A stretch of 64,000 nucleotides of DNA, taken from assembly GCA_950106755.1 (NCBI GenBank), contig OX467082.1:26598001-26662000 (forward strand). The letters run 5' to 3'. How positions within the stretch are numbered: the first letter of the stretch is position 1; each line of letters opens with the position of its first letter. This document shows, piece after piece, positions 11,656-24,559 of this stretch. Source of the DNA: Climacium dendroides. Taxonomy: Eukaryota; Streptophyta; Bryopsida; Hypnales; Climaciaceae. The notes beneath the pieces are model-generated. The model saw only the letters and a list, made by a program, of their open reading frames with translations. It was not told the DNA's origin and did no database searches. Both the position numbers and the translations under genes were made by a program.

Positions 11656-13000
11656 ACACAGATCTTCACAAAGGTCTAAAAGTTGTAAGGGTTCAAACTT
11701 TTTGGGTAGATGAGCTAAGTGGACAAAAGTTTTGATTTTCATGTTGTGTTCACGTAACATTATTGGCCAATCTTGGGGACTCGCTTTTGCTCCCCAGAAT
11801 GAAGCATCACAATTTTGATTCCATTGACCCACGAATTAAACCTTAAAATAATGACAAGTATCTCGGGAAGGGACATCCCTTTGTCTTGGGACCCTAGGAG
11901 CAAGGAAGTAGCTGGATTTACAATGTTCTGCATCCTCAAATTCAAATTGTAGTCATCATAAAAAATTTGTCCTGATGTCAATTCAAGTTTTTTGTTTGAG
12001 TTAGGTATACTTATATGAGAGATTTTATGATGGCCAAATTTTTATTCATTTACTTATTTCAACATACCAAAGAATGCGTTATTTGGATGTATTGTATGCA
12101 CAAGTTATGATGGGTCAAAGTTTTATTGACAAATGTTTTTTTTTTATAATAGGTACAGTTTGATTGAAGAGATGTACAGTAGCTGAACATCTGATCAAGT
12201 GGCATTTTTCAGGTGCATTGCAAATTTGGGGTGCACTTAACGTACCTAATCAGGGGACGTCAAGGTTAGCTTGCAGAAGAAGATCTCGAATTCCAAAAAA
12301 ACAGAGTACTTCGAGGAAAGGAGAATTACATTGTGTGCCCAATTGGTAACAAACTTGGCACAAGAATCACAAGGTCTTGACACCCCATACTATGTGTTTT
12401 TTAATACATATTTGGGTTTATTTTTACATTGATGTCACTACAAGTGTATAGAGGTAGTTTCCTGACTTGATTTTTTTAGTTCAATTTTTCTGTTTTAATT
12501 TATCCTCCTTCAATCAGTTTGCAGCTGCAATGGGAATTTCCTGAATAGACTGTTGGTGGCATGTTTTGTGCTCCTGTTGAAGCTATCAGGAGTTGAAGAG
12601 CGTGTAAGTTAGCACAGGTTTCTAAGTTAGGTGATTTCAGGTTTTTGTACAAGTACACAAAACGGTTGTCAATTTTGTGACTGGAATGTACTATATTTCA
12701 TTGAGCAAAACTTTAAAATGATTTTCAGCAAGGAGAAAGGGCTTTCCTTCATAAAAGGAGAGGCCCAATATGCTGTAGTCAGCGGATGTTGAATCATTAG
12801 AGAAAAAGCAAGCTCTTTATAGGGTGTCAACTTTATAGGGTGTCTAAGGTTTGACAAATCGACTATTGTTTCGAGGTAGGGATCTTAGCAAAATTAAATA
12901 CACACAATCTCTGACTTATTCTTGTTGTTAGCTTATGTGAATATTTCGAGGTAACTAACATTTCTTTTTTCTTAGTATTATATGTCTTTGTCAGTTAAGA

Positions 13001-13122
13001 AATTGACACAACTTGCTATTCAACTTCACCTCTAGTACTCCAAGTTCTATCCTCCAATAAGGAATTGACACAACTTGCTATTCAACTTCACCTCTAGTAC
13101 TCCAAGTTCTATCCTCCAATTG
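13001..13122. repeat. Tandem duplication, 62-bp period
   Basis: Two almost identical copies begin with aattgacacaacttgctatt (13001 and 13063). A second pair of about 68 bp, motif aatgattctatgcaaac, follows at about 13247-13370. Non-coding. Confidence 0.8.
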
Positions 13123-13385
13123 TGAGCACCGTTTGCATGTCCTTGATCATGATTGTTAATGCTTTCTTAAATATAGGAGATTCATTCAATGCAATCAATA
13201 TTAAATCAAATTGTGGATCCCTCATCAACTTCTGGAGCAGCTTTCTAATGAAGGAGCTCGTTTTTTCACTAATGATTCTATGCAAACCAAGACATGGCAT
13301 GGAGTGGCCTTTTAATGAAAGAGCTTGCTTTTTCATTAATGATTCTATGCAAACAAGACATGGCATCATGCAGTTAAGGATATGT

Positions 13386-13825
13386 CAAGACTATTTTTCA
13401 ACAACTCAATAAGATGATAATACCTTAAGTCATCAATATAAGCGTTTTCAACAACTCAATAAAGTAGTAACATTTTAAGTTGTTAAGGGTATGTCAAGAC
13501 TATTTTTCAACAACTCAATAAGATGATAATACCTTAAGTCATCAATATAAGCATTTTCAACAACTCAATAAAATGGTAACATCTTAAGTTGTTAAGGGTA
13601 TGTTAAGACTATTTTTCAACAACTCAATAAAGTGGTAACATCTTAAGTTGTTAAGGGTATGTTAAGACTATTTTTCAACAACTCAATAAAGTGGTAACAT
13701 CTTAAGTTGTTAAGGGTATGTTAAGACTATTTTTCAACAACTCAATAAAGTGGTAACATCTTAAGTTGTTAAGGGTATGTTAAGACTATTTTTCAACAAC
13801 TCATTAAGATGTAATACCTTAAATC
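13386..13825. repeat. 59-bp minisatellite
   Basis: The unit contains agactatttttcaacaactc, aataaagtggtaacatc and ttaagttgttaagggtatg. The last four units repeat with an exact 59-bp period and are almost identical. The first part alternates this unit with a roughly 50-bp variant (gatgataataccttaag, tcatcaatataagc), giving a longer compound period of about 109 bp. Confidence 0.85.
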
Positions 13826-14516
13826 ATCAATATAAGCGTTTTTAGTGTCTTTCATGTGGTCAAATTATGAAAGTTACATAGAGTTGAAGCTCTAAATAAG
13901 ATGAGTCATTTTTAGCCAAAATTAGATCTTATAAAAATAAGTCCTTATCATCTTTACAAAGTTTGGTTTTAATCCAAGTCATAGATTAGAAGATTATAAT
14001 GTAAATATGAAGGATACTACAAAAAATTCAATGTTTTCATGTAGTTGAAATTGTGCTTTGACTGGCTCTTTTGAACACATAATATTTTAGAAACTTGGCA
14101 TCCTATGCTCATTCTCAAGGTAACCAAGTTCAATATGCATAAAAAAAATCTTATATTTTTAGGACTAAAAATGAGTGAGACAATGGTCTTGCAATTATAG
14201 TGCTTCCTTCATTGTCAAATTTCAAAAATTATGAAATAAATAGAATTTTGAAGCTAAAAACAAGTCTTGAAGCTAAAATTCAAGATTGAACATGATAAAG
14301 TGAAAGAACACAAATAAAGATAGATAATAGGATTTTTTTAAAATAGCTCAAATCAGAGTACAAGATGTATATTCCAATGGTCATTTGTATCCACAAACTA
14401 GGCAGAGCTAAAAAAAGGGGAGGACAATGCAACAATATACTATTGGGCAACTCATTGCATTAGGAAAAATCCAGCCCTCAAAGAAGATGTAAGGTTTGCA
14501 CCTACCACGGTGCAAT

Positions 14517-14517
<1 letters not shown>

Positions 14518-14573
<56 letters not shown>
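14518..14573. repeat. (TA)n microsatellite
   Basis: An almost pure run of about 27 TA units; it is able to extrude a cruciform. No gene nearby. Confidence 0.95.
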
Positions 14574-14578
<5 letters not shown>

Positions 14579-15890
14579 TCAAATCTAATTAGCACCACAT
14601 CAAATTGGCTATTTTTTTTTAAATTACAAAAAATTTATTTTTAAAAATTATATACTTGCACTGCCAAGGTGTTGACCTTTTTAGGCCTAAAATGTTTCCT
14701 AATGAAAAACAACCATGAACCGTTTAGGTTAGAAACCCATTTGTTCAACCTCATTACTCTTCAATTTGAGACGGTCTTCAACAACTTTCTCTTGCAATGC
14801 TCTAACTACCTCTCTCCCATCCCAAAGGACCTTGTCACCTATGAACAAATGTTTCCACCTCATTGGCTAGAGTTTCCTAAAGTAATGGCTAGTTTATATT
14901 ACAACCCCTAGACCCCCCATGCTGTAGAAATTTCTATAAATTAAATTTGAATACACCACTTGATAGGCTAATTTAATTCTCTTGAGAATGAGTTCAAGTT
15001 CAAGTGACTCTTTACATTCCTAAGTCCAAAAATGATTGTTCTAAAAATGAATCCACCTATTTTGGTTCACTAAAAAATTTGAGGGTTATAGTTCATATTT
15101 TTTTAAGTTGAAAAGATTGCTTCATGCTAATATATTGTCCAAATCACTCCTCATTGATAAAGGTAATAAAGTAATCCCTTAAGTAGTGCAAACATTGTAC
15201 AAAAAAGGATATAAGATTCAAACTCTTGAACAAATTGTGCTTAGAGCTTGTGATTGGTGACACCTTTGCATGAGTCTTTGAACTAAAACTCCTTGTGATA
15301 TCTCAAATGCATGAATGTATTAAAACCAACCCTCTTCAATGACCAATCTAATGAAACTAAGGTAAGCAACATATTTGGACAGAGGGATGAACAAACCTAT
15401 GCAAAGATTCAAAGAAGATTTGTGAAAATTCTATATGAAACTCTACATGAGACTCATTGACTATTTCGTGAATACTCTTTAATGTATGAATGTTTTCAAA
15501 AAATAACTTTCTTTTATGACCAATTCAATGAAGTTGCAGTATATTATACATCTCCACAAAAAAAGAAGCCTAAAACAACATCTAATTGTGCCTCCTTTTT
15601 AAACCCATCCCAACTAGATTCTTGCATGAAATATACCACCTCTATTCATGAGAGCCTCAAGTCAATTTTAGAAACACCTGTTTTTAGCACTTTGAAAATT
15701 CATAGTTTATTCATATGGGATCCAAAAAATGCGTTCTAAAAGAATCTAAAATCCCCTTTTTACTACCAACAAGACCCCACAGAACCTTTTTCAATATAAC
15801 AATGAGAACCTTTTTCAATATAATAATGAGAATCTTGTGAACCCAAACTCTGCATGCCGATTCCAAGCAGGACTTGAGCGCATCACACGG

Positions 15891-17702
15891 TTAATAGTTC
15901 ATCACTTGCCGCTTGTCCCACAACAGCCCCGAGGGCGTGGGATCCCCAGGAGGCAGCAAGCACAGCCACACGGGCGTGTCCGCCCCTTCTTCCACCGTGA
16001 TCGCCCCGTCTCGCCCAAACTTCCCATTGGCCACATTCTCTTGATACCTCTCCTCATCCAAGCTTCTGAAAACATGTCGGTGCATGCCGGTCATCACAAA
16101 GCCCGGGTGAGCATTGTGCACCTGAATCTGATGCCCTTCTGGAAGGGAAGCTAACCTCCGAGCAAGCAAACGGGTGTGGCAATTGAGGAGGGCTTTGGAA
16201 AACCGGTAGGCATTGTTGGCATAGGAGTTGGGCTCCCCGTTGCCGGCTTTGCAGGCGTCCAAAAACTCTTGTGCCACTGTGTCTAGAAACTGCTCGTCGA
16301 ATTGGGTGATGTCTGAAAGCTTCTTCTTCAACTCCTCGTTGTTCACACTCTGCTGCAAAACCAACGAAACGAAACTTCTGATTACAACGAGCGATACTTA
16401 AAAAAAGAAGGATTAGATCTTATCGTCTGATCTTGTTGAAGTGTTGTGGAATAAATAGCCTCCTTCCACGAGTGATCATAAGGTTGAGTGAATCTCGGAA
16501 GGGTGAAATGGAAGGCAAAACCTGAGGATGGGGAACGCTCTGGTACACTGCACACGGAAAATTACACCGCCAAGTGTACCATGTACAACACACTTTGACA
16601 TGTACATCCCTTTTCTAGGATTTTGCCAAAAGGGAGAGAGCTTACAAAAGAGCCTTGATTCAGGAGTTAAAGTGAAAAGAAGGTCACGCTCAACTGTTGA
16701 TTCAAAACTTGCCGTGTGCTGTGCAGGATTCCTATATCGATATATGAAGGGAAAAAAGGCTAAACGTAAGGGAAAACGTCAACAAGACCTTGCATAGTCT
16801 ATTGAAAATAGCCTTATTAATAAGTGGTTCATGAAATCCGCTCCCGTTAGTGCTGTTTCGTTTCAGAACAGGTATGTGAACAGCTTAAAAACACTCAATC
16901 TAACACGCTGCTCTTGTGAAGCCAGAACCCTAGCTTCATTTCAGATAGTCAACTTCACCACTGCACCTCAACCCTAGTCTTGTCCCTCTCCGTCATGTTC
17001 TGTTTCGTTTTAGTGCACTTCAAAAGTCAAAACCTTTAGTTGTTTTCTTGCTTCCAAATTGCTTCCAACTTATCACCCTTGACGAAAGACACTAGCTTAA
17101 AACTTGGTTGAAAGAAATTCGTCGCCTAATTATCTAGCACTTAGTCACTATCATGTGCATAACGTCGATCCATTTCAGTCCATCTTCTTGAAGCAATTAG
17201 CAATGAAGAAATTCGAACTTCAAAACAAATAGGCATATGGGTTTCGGGGTCTTACACTTAAGCGTCCAACCGAGGAGCTCACATTGACAATCTTGGCTCC
17301 ACTAGTTGAGCCTCGCAACAACGGCATCATCAATCGAATCATTTCTACCGTCCCCTTGTAATTGATCTCCAACGTCTCCACCGCCGTTTCGTACACATTA
17401 TTATCGTAAAACACGGCTGCATTGTTCACCAAGATGTCCAACCCTCCATAATTCTCCCGGATCCAGTCCGCAAACTCCGTCCGCGACTGGGAGCTTCCGA
17501 TGTCCAGCTTGCGGAAGACCACATTCTGCAGTCCCTGTGAGTGAAGAGAGTGGATCGCTTCCATCCCTCGGGATTCATCACGCGCTGCGAGAACGACGGT
17601 CAAGCCTTCGGTGGCGAGCCTGCGCACGATCTCTCGTCCGATGCCTTTGTTGGCCCCGGTCACCACCGCCACCGTCTGCGAGCTCCACCACCTGGATACC
17701 AT
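15891..17702 (-). CDS. Short-chain dehydrogenase/reductase (SDR), two exons
   Basis: An NAD(P)H-dependent carbonyl or alcohol oxidoreductase of the plant SDR group that includes carbonyl-reductase-like and salutaridine-reductase-like proteins; the substrate cannot be told. Exons on the minus strand: 17702-17256 and 16352-15891, with a 903-bp GT-AG intron, 302 aa. Visible motifs: TGANKGIG (about residues 15-22, Rossmann cofactor loop), LVNNAAVF, IVNVSSSVG with the catalytic serine, YRFSK (Tyr198-Lys202, catalytic pair), and HPGFVMTGM. The usual PGxVxTD carries G instead of D. The start at 17702 puts the cofactor loop at the normal distance; an upstream in-frame ATG at 17720 would add six residues. 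No targeting signal is visible, so it is probably cytosolic. Confidence 0.88.
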
Positions 17703-19554
17703 GGCTGCAAAGGCGCACACAGACAGACAAGTTTGAATGAGTTATAGTACACCAGAAATGATTGGAGCTAATAATAAACCCCTTAAAGGCCTTTTCCTTG
17801 TGCAACCCTAAAGTTTGATTGTAACTTTTAAAGTATCCTCTTGTAGTTTTGAGAAAATCACAACATAACTTTGACATATGATGCACGTGGTGGCACGTGA
17901 AGTTTCTCATATGTCAAAGCCTAGTAAAGGAAGCCTAGTAAACTATCTTTTTTACTCTAGTATTTCTATGAGTTATTGCAATTGAAACTTCCATGTGTCA
18001 AAATCCAAGTGATAGAATGTTGCTCACCGTATATATCAATCTAATTTTCTTCTTCCAAACTGAAGGAGACTACGCCTATTGTGAACCTATAACAAACCTC
18101 CTACAATAGACTCCAGTTAAGAATATATAAATATATACTTCTTAACAAGAATGTTTTTACAAAAAGATCATATTCCAAAGAAAGTTCCTCAACCCCTTAT
18201 ACAATAGAGACTTCTTTTCTAAATTTAAACTCTAAAATTAAAGTTCTAAAATTATATTATCCAAATTATATCTTATTTAAATCACACCTTTATTTGTCCA
18301 AATTGATATTTTATCCAAATCTCAATCTTCTATTTGGAGTTATTTAAAGCCTAGTTTATATTTGAGGCCAGATTGAAGGCTAGCCCAAACTTTCCAAGTT
18401 TGAACCAATAGGATCACTCAATCCCTCCAAATCCAACCAAGGGCATTACACTAGGGTTCAGTTGGAACTACAACTCATCCTATGTATGACCTTAGGTGGC
18501 ATAATTTTGGTGCCAAACCTTCTGGCCACAAAAAAGGAATTTAGATGAGTTTTTGGGTGGTCGAAGTCCCATCTAGGGTTGGATTGGGCTCCTCTGTTGG
18601 ATCATGAACATTATTGTTGTCAATCAATAAAAGTTGTTATTTTATTATTTTAAATTTTAAATTTTAAATTTTGACCCTTCGTAACTTTTGCATACAATAT
18701 CTAAGTGTTGTGTTCTTTGGTGCATTGGAACTTCCTTTCACTTGCCAACAATAAAATTTTAAAATTTAACTAGTCTAATAATAATAAATAGGCACAATAG
18801 CTACCATGTATAAGGAACAAATTGTACAATACAAACTCTATCCTTTCATGCTTTTATTAGGACCACCACTCATAAGAAACTTCAAAATTGAACATCTATC
18901 ATGGAACAATCCAACAATGGATCTTTCTCTTGCAGCAACTCTCTTTAGTTATAATATGTTGCATGAATTCACTCTCAAAGGCTACCACCCTTAACAAACA
19001 AATCATATCATCACCTAGTCAAGCATCCTTAGTTCATTATATTGATTAAATAATTTAAAAATATTTTTCCATGATATAGTCTATAGTTTAGATTCTTAGG
19101 TGCACTTCTATTTTCCATAATGAAAAGCAACTAAATAAAATATATTTTTTTCTTAAATAATTTTTTTGCAAAAATCATACTATTTACAAAAATTCTTATC
19201 ATACTTTGAAATTTTTAACAAAAATTGAAATAATAGTGATTAGTTGACATGGTGGTCTGATTGGAATACTTTTTGAGCTAATATTAAGAAAAAATTTACG
19301 AAAGAAAAGTTTCAATGTTCTTAATATTACACTTTCAAGATCATGTTGCCTACTAATCTTCAAAAGTCTATACAAAATGAAATTTCAACTTGTTCAAAAA
19401 TTTAAGAAGAAATAAAAATATATTTTGGAGCTAAGTTTGGTTAATTAGTTCATGTACTAGCTCATGCTACAAAGCCCCACTCTTGGCTTCTACAACCTTT
19501 AAGATTTTGGCAAATATAAATTTGGTTCTATATTGTAGTGACAATGATTGGTAT

Positions 19555-19713
19555 ATGGGGAATTTCAATAAAATGGTGATATTCCATGTGCCATTCCCAC
19601 AGTTCAGACCGGGCAATCTGAAATCTATTAGTGTACTAGATTTCAGACTGCCCGGTCTGAATTGTAGGATGTCAAAGTCACAGAATTTTTGCCATTTTAA
19701 TGAAATTCCCCAT
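19555..19713. mobile_element. About 160-bp hairpin MITE, copy 2
   Basis: Terminal repeats atggggaatttcaataaaat (19555) and the complement ending ccattttaatgaaattccccat (19713) differ at few positions. A second, internal inverted repeat of about 24 bp (ttcagaccgggcaatctgaa and its complement) fills the centre, so the whole element can fold as a double hairpin. It is flanked on both sides by gtat (19551-19554, 19714-19717). Length 159 bp against 161 bp for copy 1. Confidence 0.82.
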
Positions 19714-22700
19714 GTATTAGCATATGAATATGTTGCAATACTAAAGAGTATACATGAACTTCTTTTGTTCAATAAATCTATTGTTGTTAAAAAGATGAAT
19801 TAAGCGGCGTTTTTCTTTAATAATTAACAATAAATATTTTTCTTCTTAGTAGTTTTCAGATTCTTTTGTGATTATTTTTTTTGAAATGAGCATTAGTAGA
19901 TCCTTATGCAATTTCAATAGGCCACATAATATACTGAGTCACTAATAATTAATCCAAATGTTGACCAAAAAAAAGAAGAAAAATGAAAAAATTCAAATAA
20001 AATAGAATAAAATTTTAAAAATTCCTTTTCTAAAATACTAAAAGAAGAAAGAAGAAGAATTTTTTCAAAAGTAAAAAATTATTTTTTATATTTTTGAAAT
20101 ATAAAAATAAGAAAAAATAAAAGGTCTAAAAATAATAGAATTTTTTTCTAACTTTCAAATATAAAATATAGGAAAAATGAGGAAAAGATGTGTGTTTTTA
20201 TATTTTCTTAATTGAGCATAAAAGAAAATCCAAGAGTACATGAATCAAAAATTGGGCCTCAACACTTTACATTAATTGGGGTCAAAGTATTGAATTAGGA
20301 CTAGATTGAAGATTCATGTATATTGGGCTGGTTTTCCATCTAGCCCTACATTAGTATAACCGGGCCTAACTCCAAGTTTCATCACACTTGTCTTTGTTTA
20401 GGAGTTGTTTAATTTCAAAGCATAAATTCACCATCCAAAGATATTTGTCTCCAAGTAATCTATGCTTATCCACTAGTACACATTTCATCATAAACTTATT
20501 CATCCATCAATGCATTCATCCATGAAAGGTCATTATATAATCATAATGAATTCTTTCATCCATCAACACATTCATTTATCAAAAGTCATGACATGACCAA
20601 ATAAGCATTTGAGCTTGAATCCTATAATTACTTTTTGGTCATCATTGGCTTAGAGAAATTTTGAAGGGACAAACATGCTATGGACAAAAATAGTTAGAGT
20701 GTGATTTATTTCTAAGAGAATCTATTTGGATCCCATTATCAAATTGTCTAAAGTAGTATTGGATCTTCTTCATAGTCAAAAGTGAATTTTAGATTTTCTT
20801 TGTAGGTATTTTTTGGGCAAATCATGAATAAATTGTGAATTTCCAAAGTGCTAACTAAAATAGATGTATCCAAATTGATCTTAGGTTCTCATGTTTAGAG
20901 ATCTAACATTTTAGGCAAGAATATAGATGGAAAGTTTTTGCAAACATGTTACAATTAGGTATAGTTATCCTAAGGCAATTGCATCTAATTGCGATTAATT
21001 TCTAAAATTGACCTTTATAAGTTTTGTCTAAAATGAGGACCTAAAGTCAATTTTGAATATACATGTTTTCATTTCTATAAAAATTTATGGATTATTCATA
21101 CAAAATTTCCAAAAGTATAATCCAAAAGAATGTAGAATTCACTTTTGACTACCAATAAGATCCGATTAGAGACTTTTTGAGTGATACACCTAATAGAGGG
21201 ACTACTAGATGTATTACTCTAAAAAAATCCTTGCAATAAAGTATATATTATTTGGATATTGTGTTAATGTTGCGTCTTACAAAAATATTTTTGGCACTTT
21301 TAGAACCTAGAAATATCTCAAATTCACTTGCTTATCTAAAGCTAAATGTTTCAATGACAATTATATTATAACTAACTTTCAATGAACAATATAGATTTTA
21401 TTTTCAATTTTTCATAATATTGCAACTTATAATCTTGACTAGAATGATAAATTTTTGTGCATTGCAAAGCATCTAGATTATAGCGGATGAACTTCATTTA
21501 TTCATGCAAATTTGTACAATCCAAAATTTAGCAATATATATTATTGTCTATTCAATATTTTTTCGCCAATCTTCCATTCAAAAACAAACAAAGAAAATTA
21601 TATAGATCATCTAATATTATTTTTCCAAAATTATCACTTTGCAATAGATCACCTCAAATAAAGAGATTTGAGAAAAAACAAATTCAAATGGATTTTCAAA
21701 ACTTCTATAATAACACCACCAAAAAACATCTAATTAAGCGGTTGAATATGGTCTTATTGTCAACTCTCTAACTACTTTTGCTAGATTTTTTTAAAAATTC
21801 TCTAAAAATCAAGTAAATTCCAAATTCTCTTAGCATTCACTTTTCGAATATCATATGAATAAACAATGAATATTCAAAGTGTTACAAATAGGTATCCCAA
21901 TTTTAACCTTATTTGAATTCCCTCCTAGTAATATTTTGTGACTTTTCTATAGAAAAAAATGGTAAAATTCATAGATTACCATGTAATTTTTATGGTAGCT
22001 TCTTTTATTTGTACTTGATTTGAATTTTAGTTAGAAAATAATTTTTTAAGAATTTGAGCACAAATGACAAAATAAAGCTTCTCGTAAAGCTTATAAAAGT
22101 TTAGTTTCTACTTCAATTCAAAGTAGACAATAGACTTAGTTAACTTCATTTCATTGGTTGAGCTTTCAAAAGATGTCATTGTTTTGGCTAAGTTTTAGAT
22201 TTAGAGCGAAGAGGAACAAGTTGCCAAATACATAGAAAAAAAGTCTTTTATGATCCAATTTTATAGCATCTTTTTTTGAAGAAAAGTCAATAACACTTCA
22301 ATGGAAAAACACATCCAATGCAAAAACACATCCAAATTTAAGAACCCTAAAAGAAATTGGATGAAAAATGTTGTTCTTCATCTTCTCTCTTTCATTTGAA
22401 ATCATTCAAGTACCACTTTGTAAATCCGTGGTCCTTTAAGGGTTAACTTCACAAGTTTAAAATGTTTGAGATATATGACCTATTTTGGACAATGTTAAGC
22501 ATTTTAGCATATGTTTGATTGAACGATGGTGGTGGTGGAGATAGTTTTCTCCTATTAGGGATTAGAAATAATGAAGATTACGTTATTTTTTTTTGCTAAT
22601 TTTTCATCAAGTTTGGAATTAGTAAAAATTAAGGAAGTGTAGATTATAGTCCAACTTGTTTTCTACGTATAGGCAAACATATTTCCAAAAAGTGCAAAAC

Positions 22701-23067
22701 TAAAATGTATTATTAAAAGGTGTCAATGTATTATTTGTCATACAACAATGAAGTTGCTAAACCACATCATATTTCCCTCATTCATGAAAATAGGTCACCC
22801 TATCTTGCAAAAATGGGGCCCTTATCAAAAATAGGTTGCATACCTTAGCTTATTCTACCTTTTTTTAATGTATTTCTTAGAGTTTAGAGTTTGGTGAGAG
22901 AACAAATGACATGCTATTAATTTTGAAACAATACCAAGGACACAAAGTGTATGGTGAATGACTTTCTCTATTATTATAGATATAGAAAATACACCAATTG
23001 ATTCAAAAAGTGAATCATATTTGAGTGAGTACCTATCACTAAGGCATTGTCCTTCTAAGGTTAACCT

Positions 23068-24039
23068 TTAACCCCCAAATGACATTCGATATCCAGGGTT
23101 CAAAAACATCATTGCTTTTGAAGCTCTATAGGTCTAGATATCTTCAAGTTATACAAATCTCAACCGTACAATCTTGAAGTGTATATGTTTAGATGATATG
23201 TACAAAATTTGAAGTCATTTGGCCATATAGATTGCAAGATCATAATGTTTTAGTGTCAAAAATAGATGCTGAAATTTTCCCAAAAACACATTTGGAGGTG
23301 AAATTTGTTTTCTAAACCTACTCAAATGAAAAACTTTATACTACAAAATGATTCAAAACTAGTATACAAACACATTGGTGAATTTTTTTTCATTCAATTG
23401 ACTCATTATGTCTAAAAAATAGCTTTGAAATGTCAAAAAACAACAAGAAAAATTGCAAAAAACACATCTAAGGCTGAACCTACTACTACTAGAATGCTTC
23501 TCACTCACTCATTACTTCTTGGATTGACATGAGATTTTTTCCTCACAAACTTGACTAGTATGTGCAACTTTTCCTAAAAAATTATTGAAAATGGACTTTG
23601 TATGAAGAAGAAATAGGCTGCCGAAGTTCACTGTACTCTCGAAATGCCAAGATGCTGAACTTCGAATTGCTCCCAAACATTCACAACAACTTGAATTGAC
23701 ATGAAAATTTTATCACAATAACTAGACTTCAAGGGGAACAAAATCCAACAAATTTTATTGAAAATGAATGTTTTACGAAAGAGATCCAAGCCCCCAAAGT
23801 TGCAGCCCTAAATGTAGTTTGGTGAATTCAAATTGAAGTTGTGAACTTCAATTGCCCCTCCAAAACTCAGTACATCTTGAATTGATCTGAAATATTTGCC
23901 ACACAAACTAGAGGGGAGAACACAACTTTCCTAACAAGTTTTATTGAATTTGGACCTTGGATGCAAAAGTTACAACACTTTGAACTGAATTTCAAATTGT
24001 GTGAGGACACTTTTGTCCTCTTTGTCATTTTGGGGTTAA
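23068..24039. mobile_element. TTAA-flanked piggyBac-like element (about 970 bp)
   Basis: Left end TTAA-CCCCCAAATGACA, right end the complement of TTAA-CCCCAAAATGACA: matching terminal repeats beginning with CCC just inside TTAA on both sides. The interior holds about three diverged copies of a roughly 180-bp unit (ttgacatgaaaat, acaaactaga, tttattgaaaatg at about 23525, 23693 and 23873). No transposase ORF is present, so it is non-autonomous. Confidence 0.65.
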
Positions 24040-24559
24040 AAAGAGCAATAAATGTATATTGTTTGATGACAAATGATGACATAGAATCGTTTCGATGTTA
24101 AACAAAAATATAGATGGTCATCTTTAGAATTTTATATAGAAAGCGAGGATCTTATATAGTAGTTTGACCTCCAATGAGTGCTCTTCTCTATATAAATATA
24201 ATGAAAACGTTTCAAACGGTACCCCCCAAGGATGACCAGCCCGTCCTTGAAGAGGTTTGTGTGCCCAACACCCGATACCCGTTCTGATACCTGGACTCTA
24301 TGGGCTGAGGTTGAGACCCTGTCGATTCGTCTTTTCGGAAGCAGAGTACAGGTAACCAGAATCGTCAGTTTACTTCAGAATTTCCCGCGGAAGCTTCGAT
24401 TGAAAAGCTGTTCAACGACGCCGCTCTCCTACCCAAACCAAAAAGAATTTGAGCTTCGATGCTGCATTTATGATTTTTCTAGGCCAAAAATGATCTACTG
24501 AGCAGCTTGCTCGTGTGTTGCAACAAGTGCCTTTGTTTCACTTTCTTTTTGGAGCATGG

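Larger units (their letters stand above)
11445..15890. other. Gene-free, repeat-rich interval
   Basis: No coding region was recognised between the annexin and the short-chain dehydrogenase. The interval holds a decayed hairpin-MITE end, tandem duplications, a 59-bp minisatellite and a long TA microsatellite, listed separately. A 28-bp tandem duplication (gaacctttttcaatata, twice) lies at about 15781-15833. Short ORFs, such as 15482-15739, look like chance ORFs. Confidence 0.6.
17703..24559. other. AT-rich intergenic DNA with mobile elements
   Basis: No gene recognised over almost 7 kb; long homopolymer-rich AT stretches dominate 18.1-22.9 kb. It contains the hairpin MITE at 19555-19713 and the TTAA element at 23068-24039. 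Solo TTAA-type ends occur at 17775 (left) and about 22431-22446 (right). The segment 22040-22120 resembles the interior of the element at 48901-49635, so a decayed relative probably ends at 22446. Segment 24085-24205 is repeated at 31050-31195. Confidence 0.55.

Noticed and set aside
13386..13825. Regular repeats that might suggest a CRISPR array
   Set aside because: Units are contiguous 59-mers without unique spacers, in a plant genome.
17578..17910. 110-codon minus-strand ORF overlapping the SDR start
   Set aside because: Different frame; the SDR frame carries the TGxxxGIG motif.
24232..24501. 89-codon ORF just upstream of MCD, tested as its N-terminal exon
   Set aside because: It does not join in frame to exon 2, has no targeting character and no MCD similarity; the exon at 24560 fits better.
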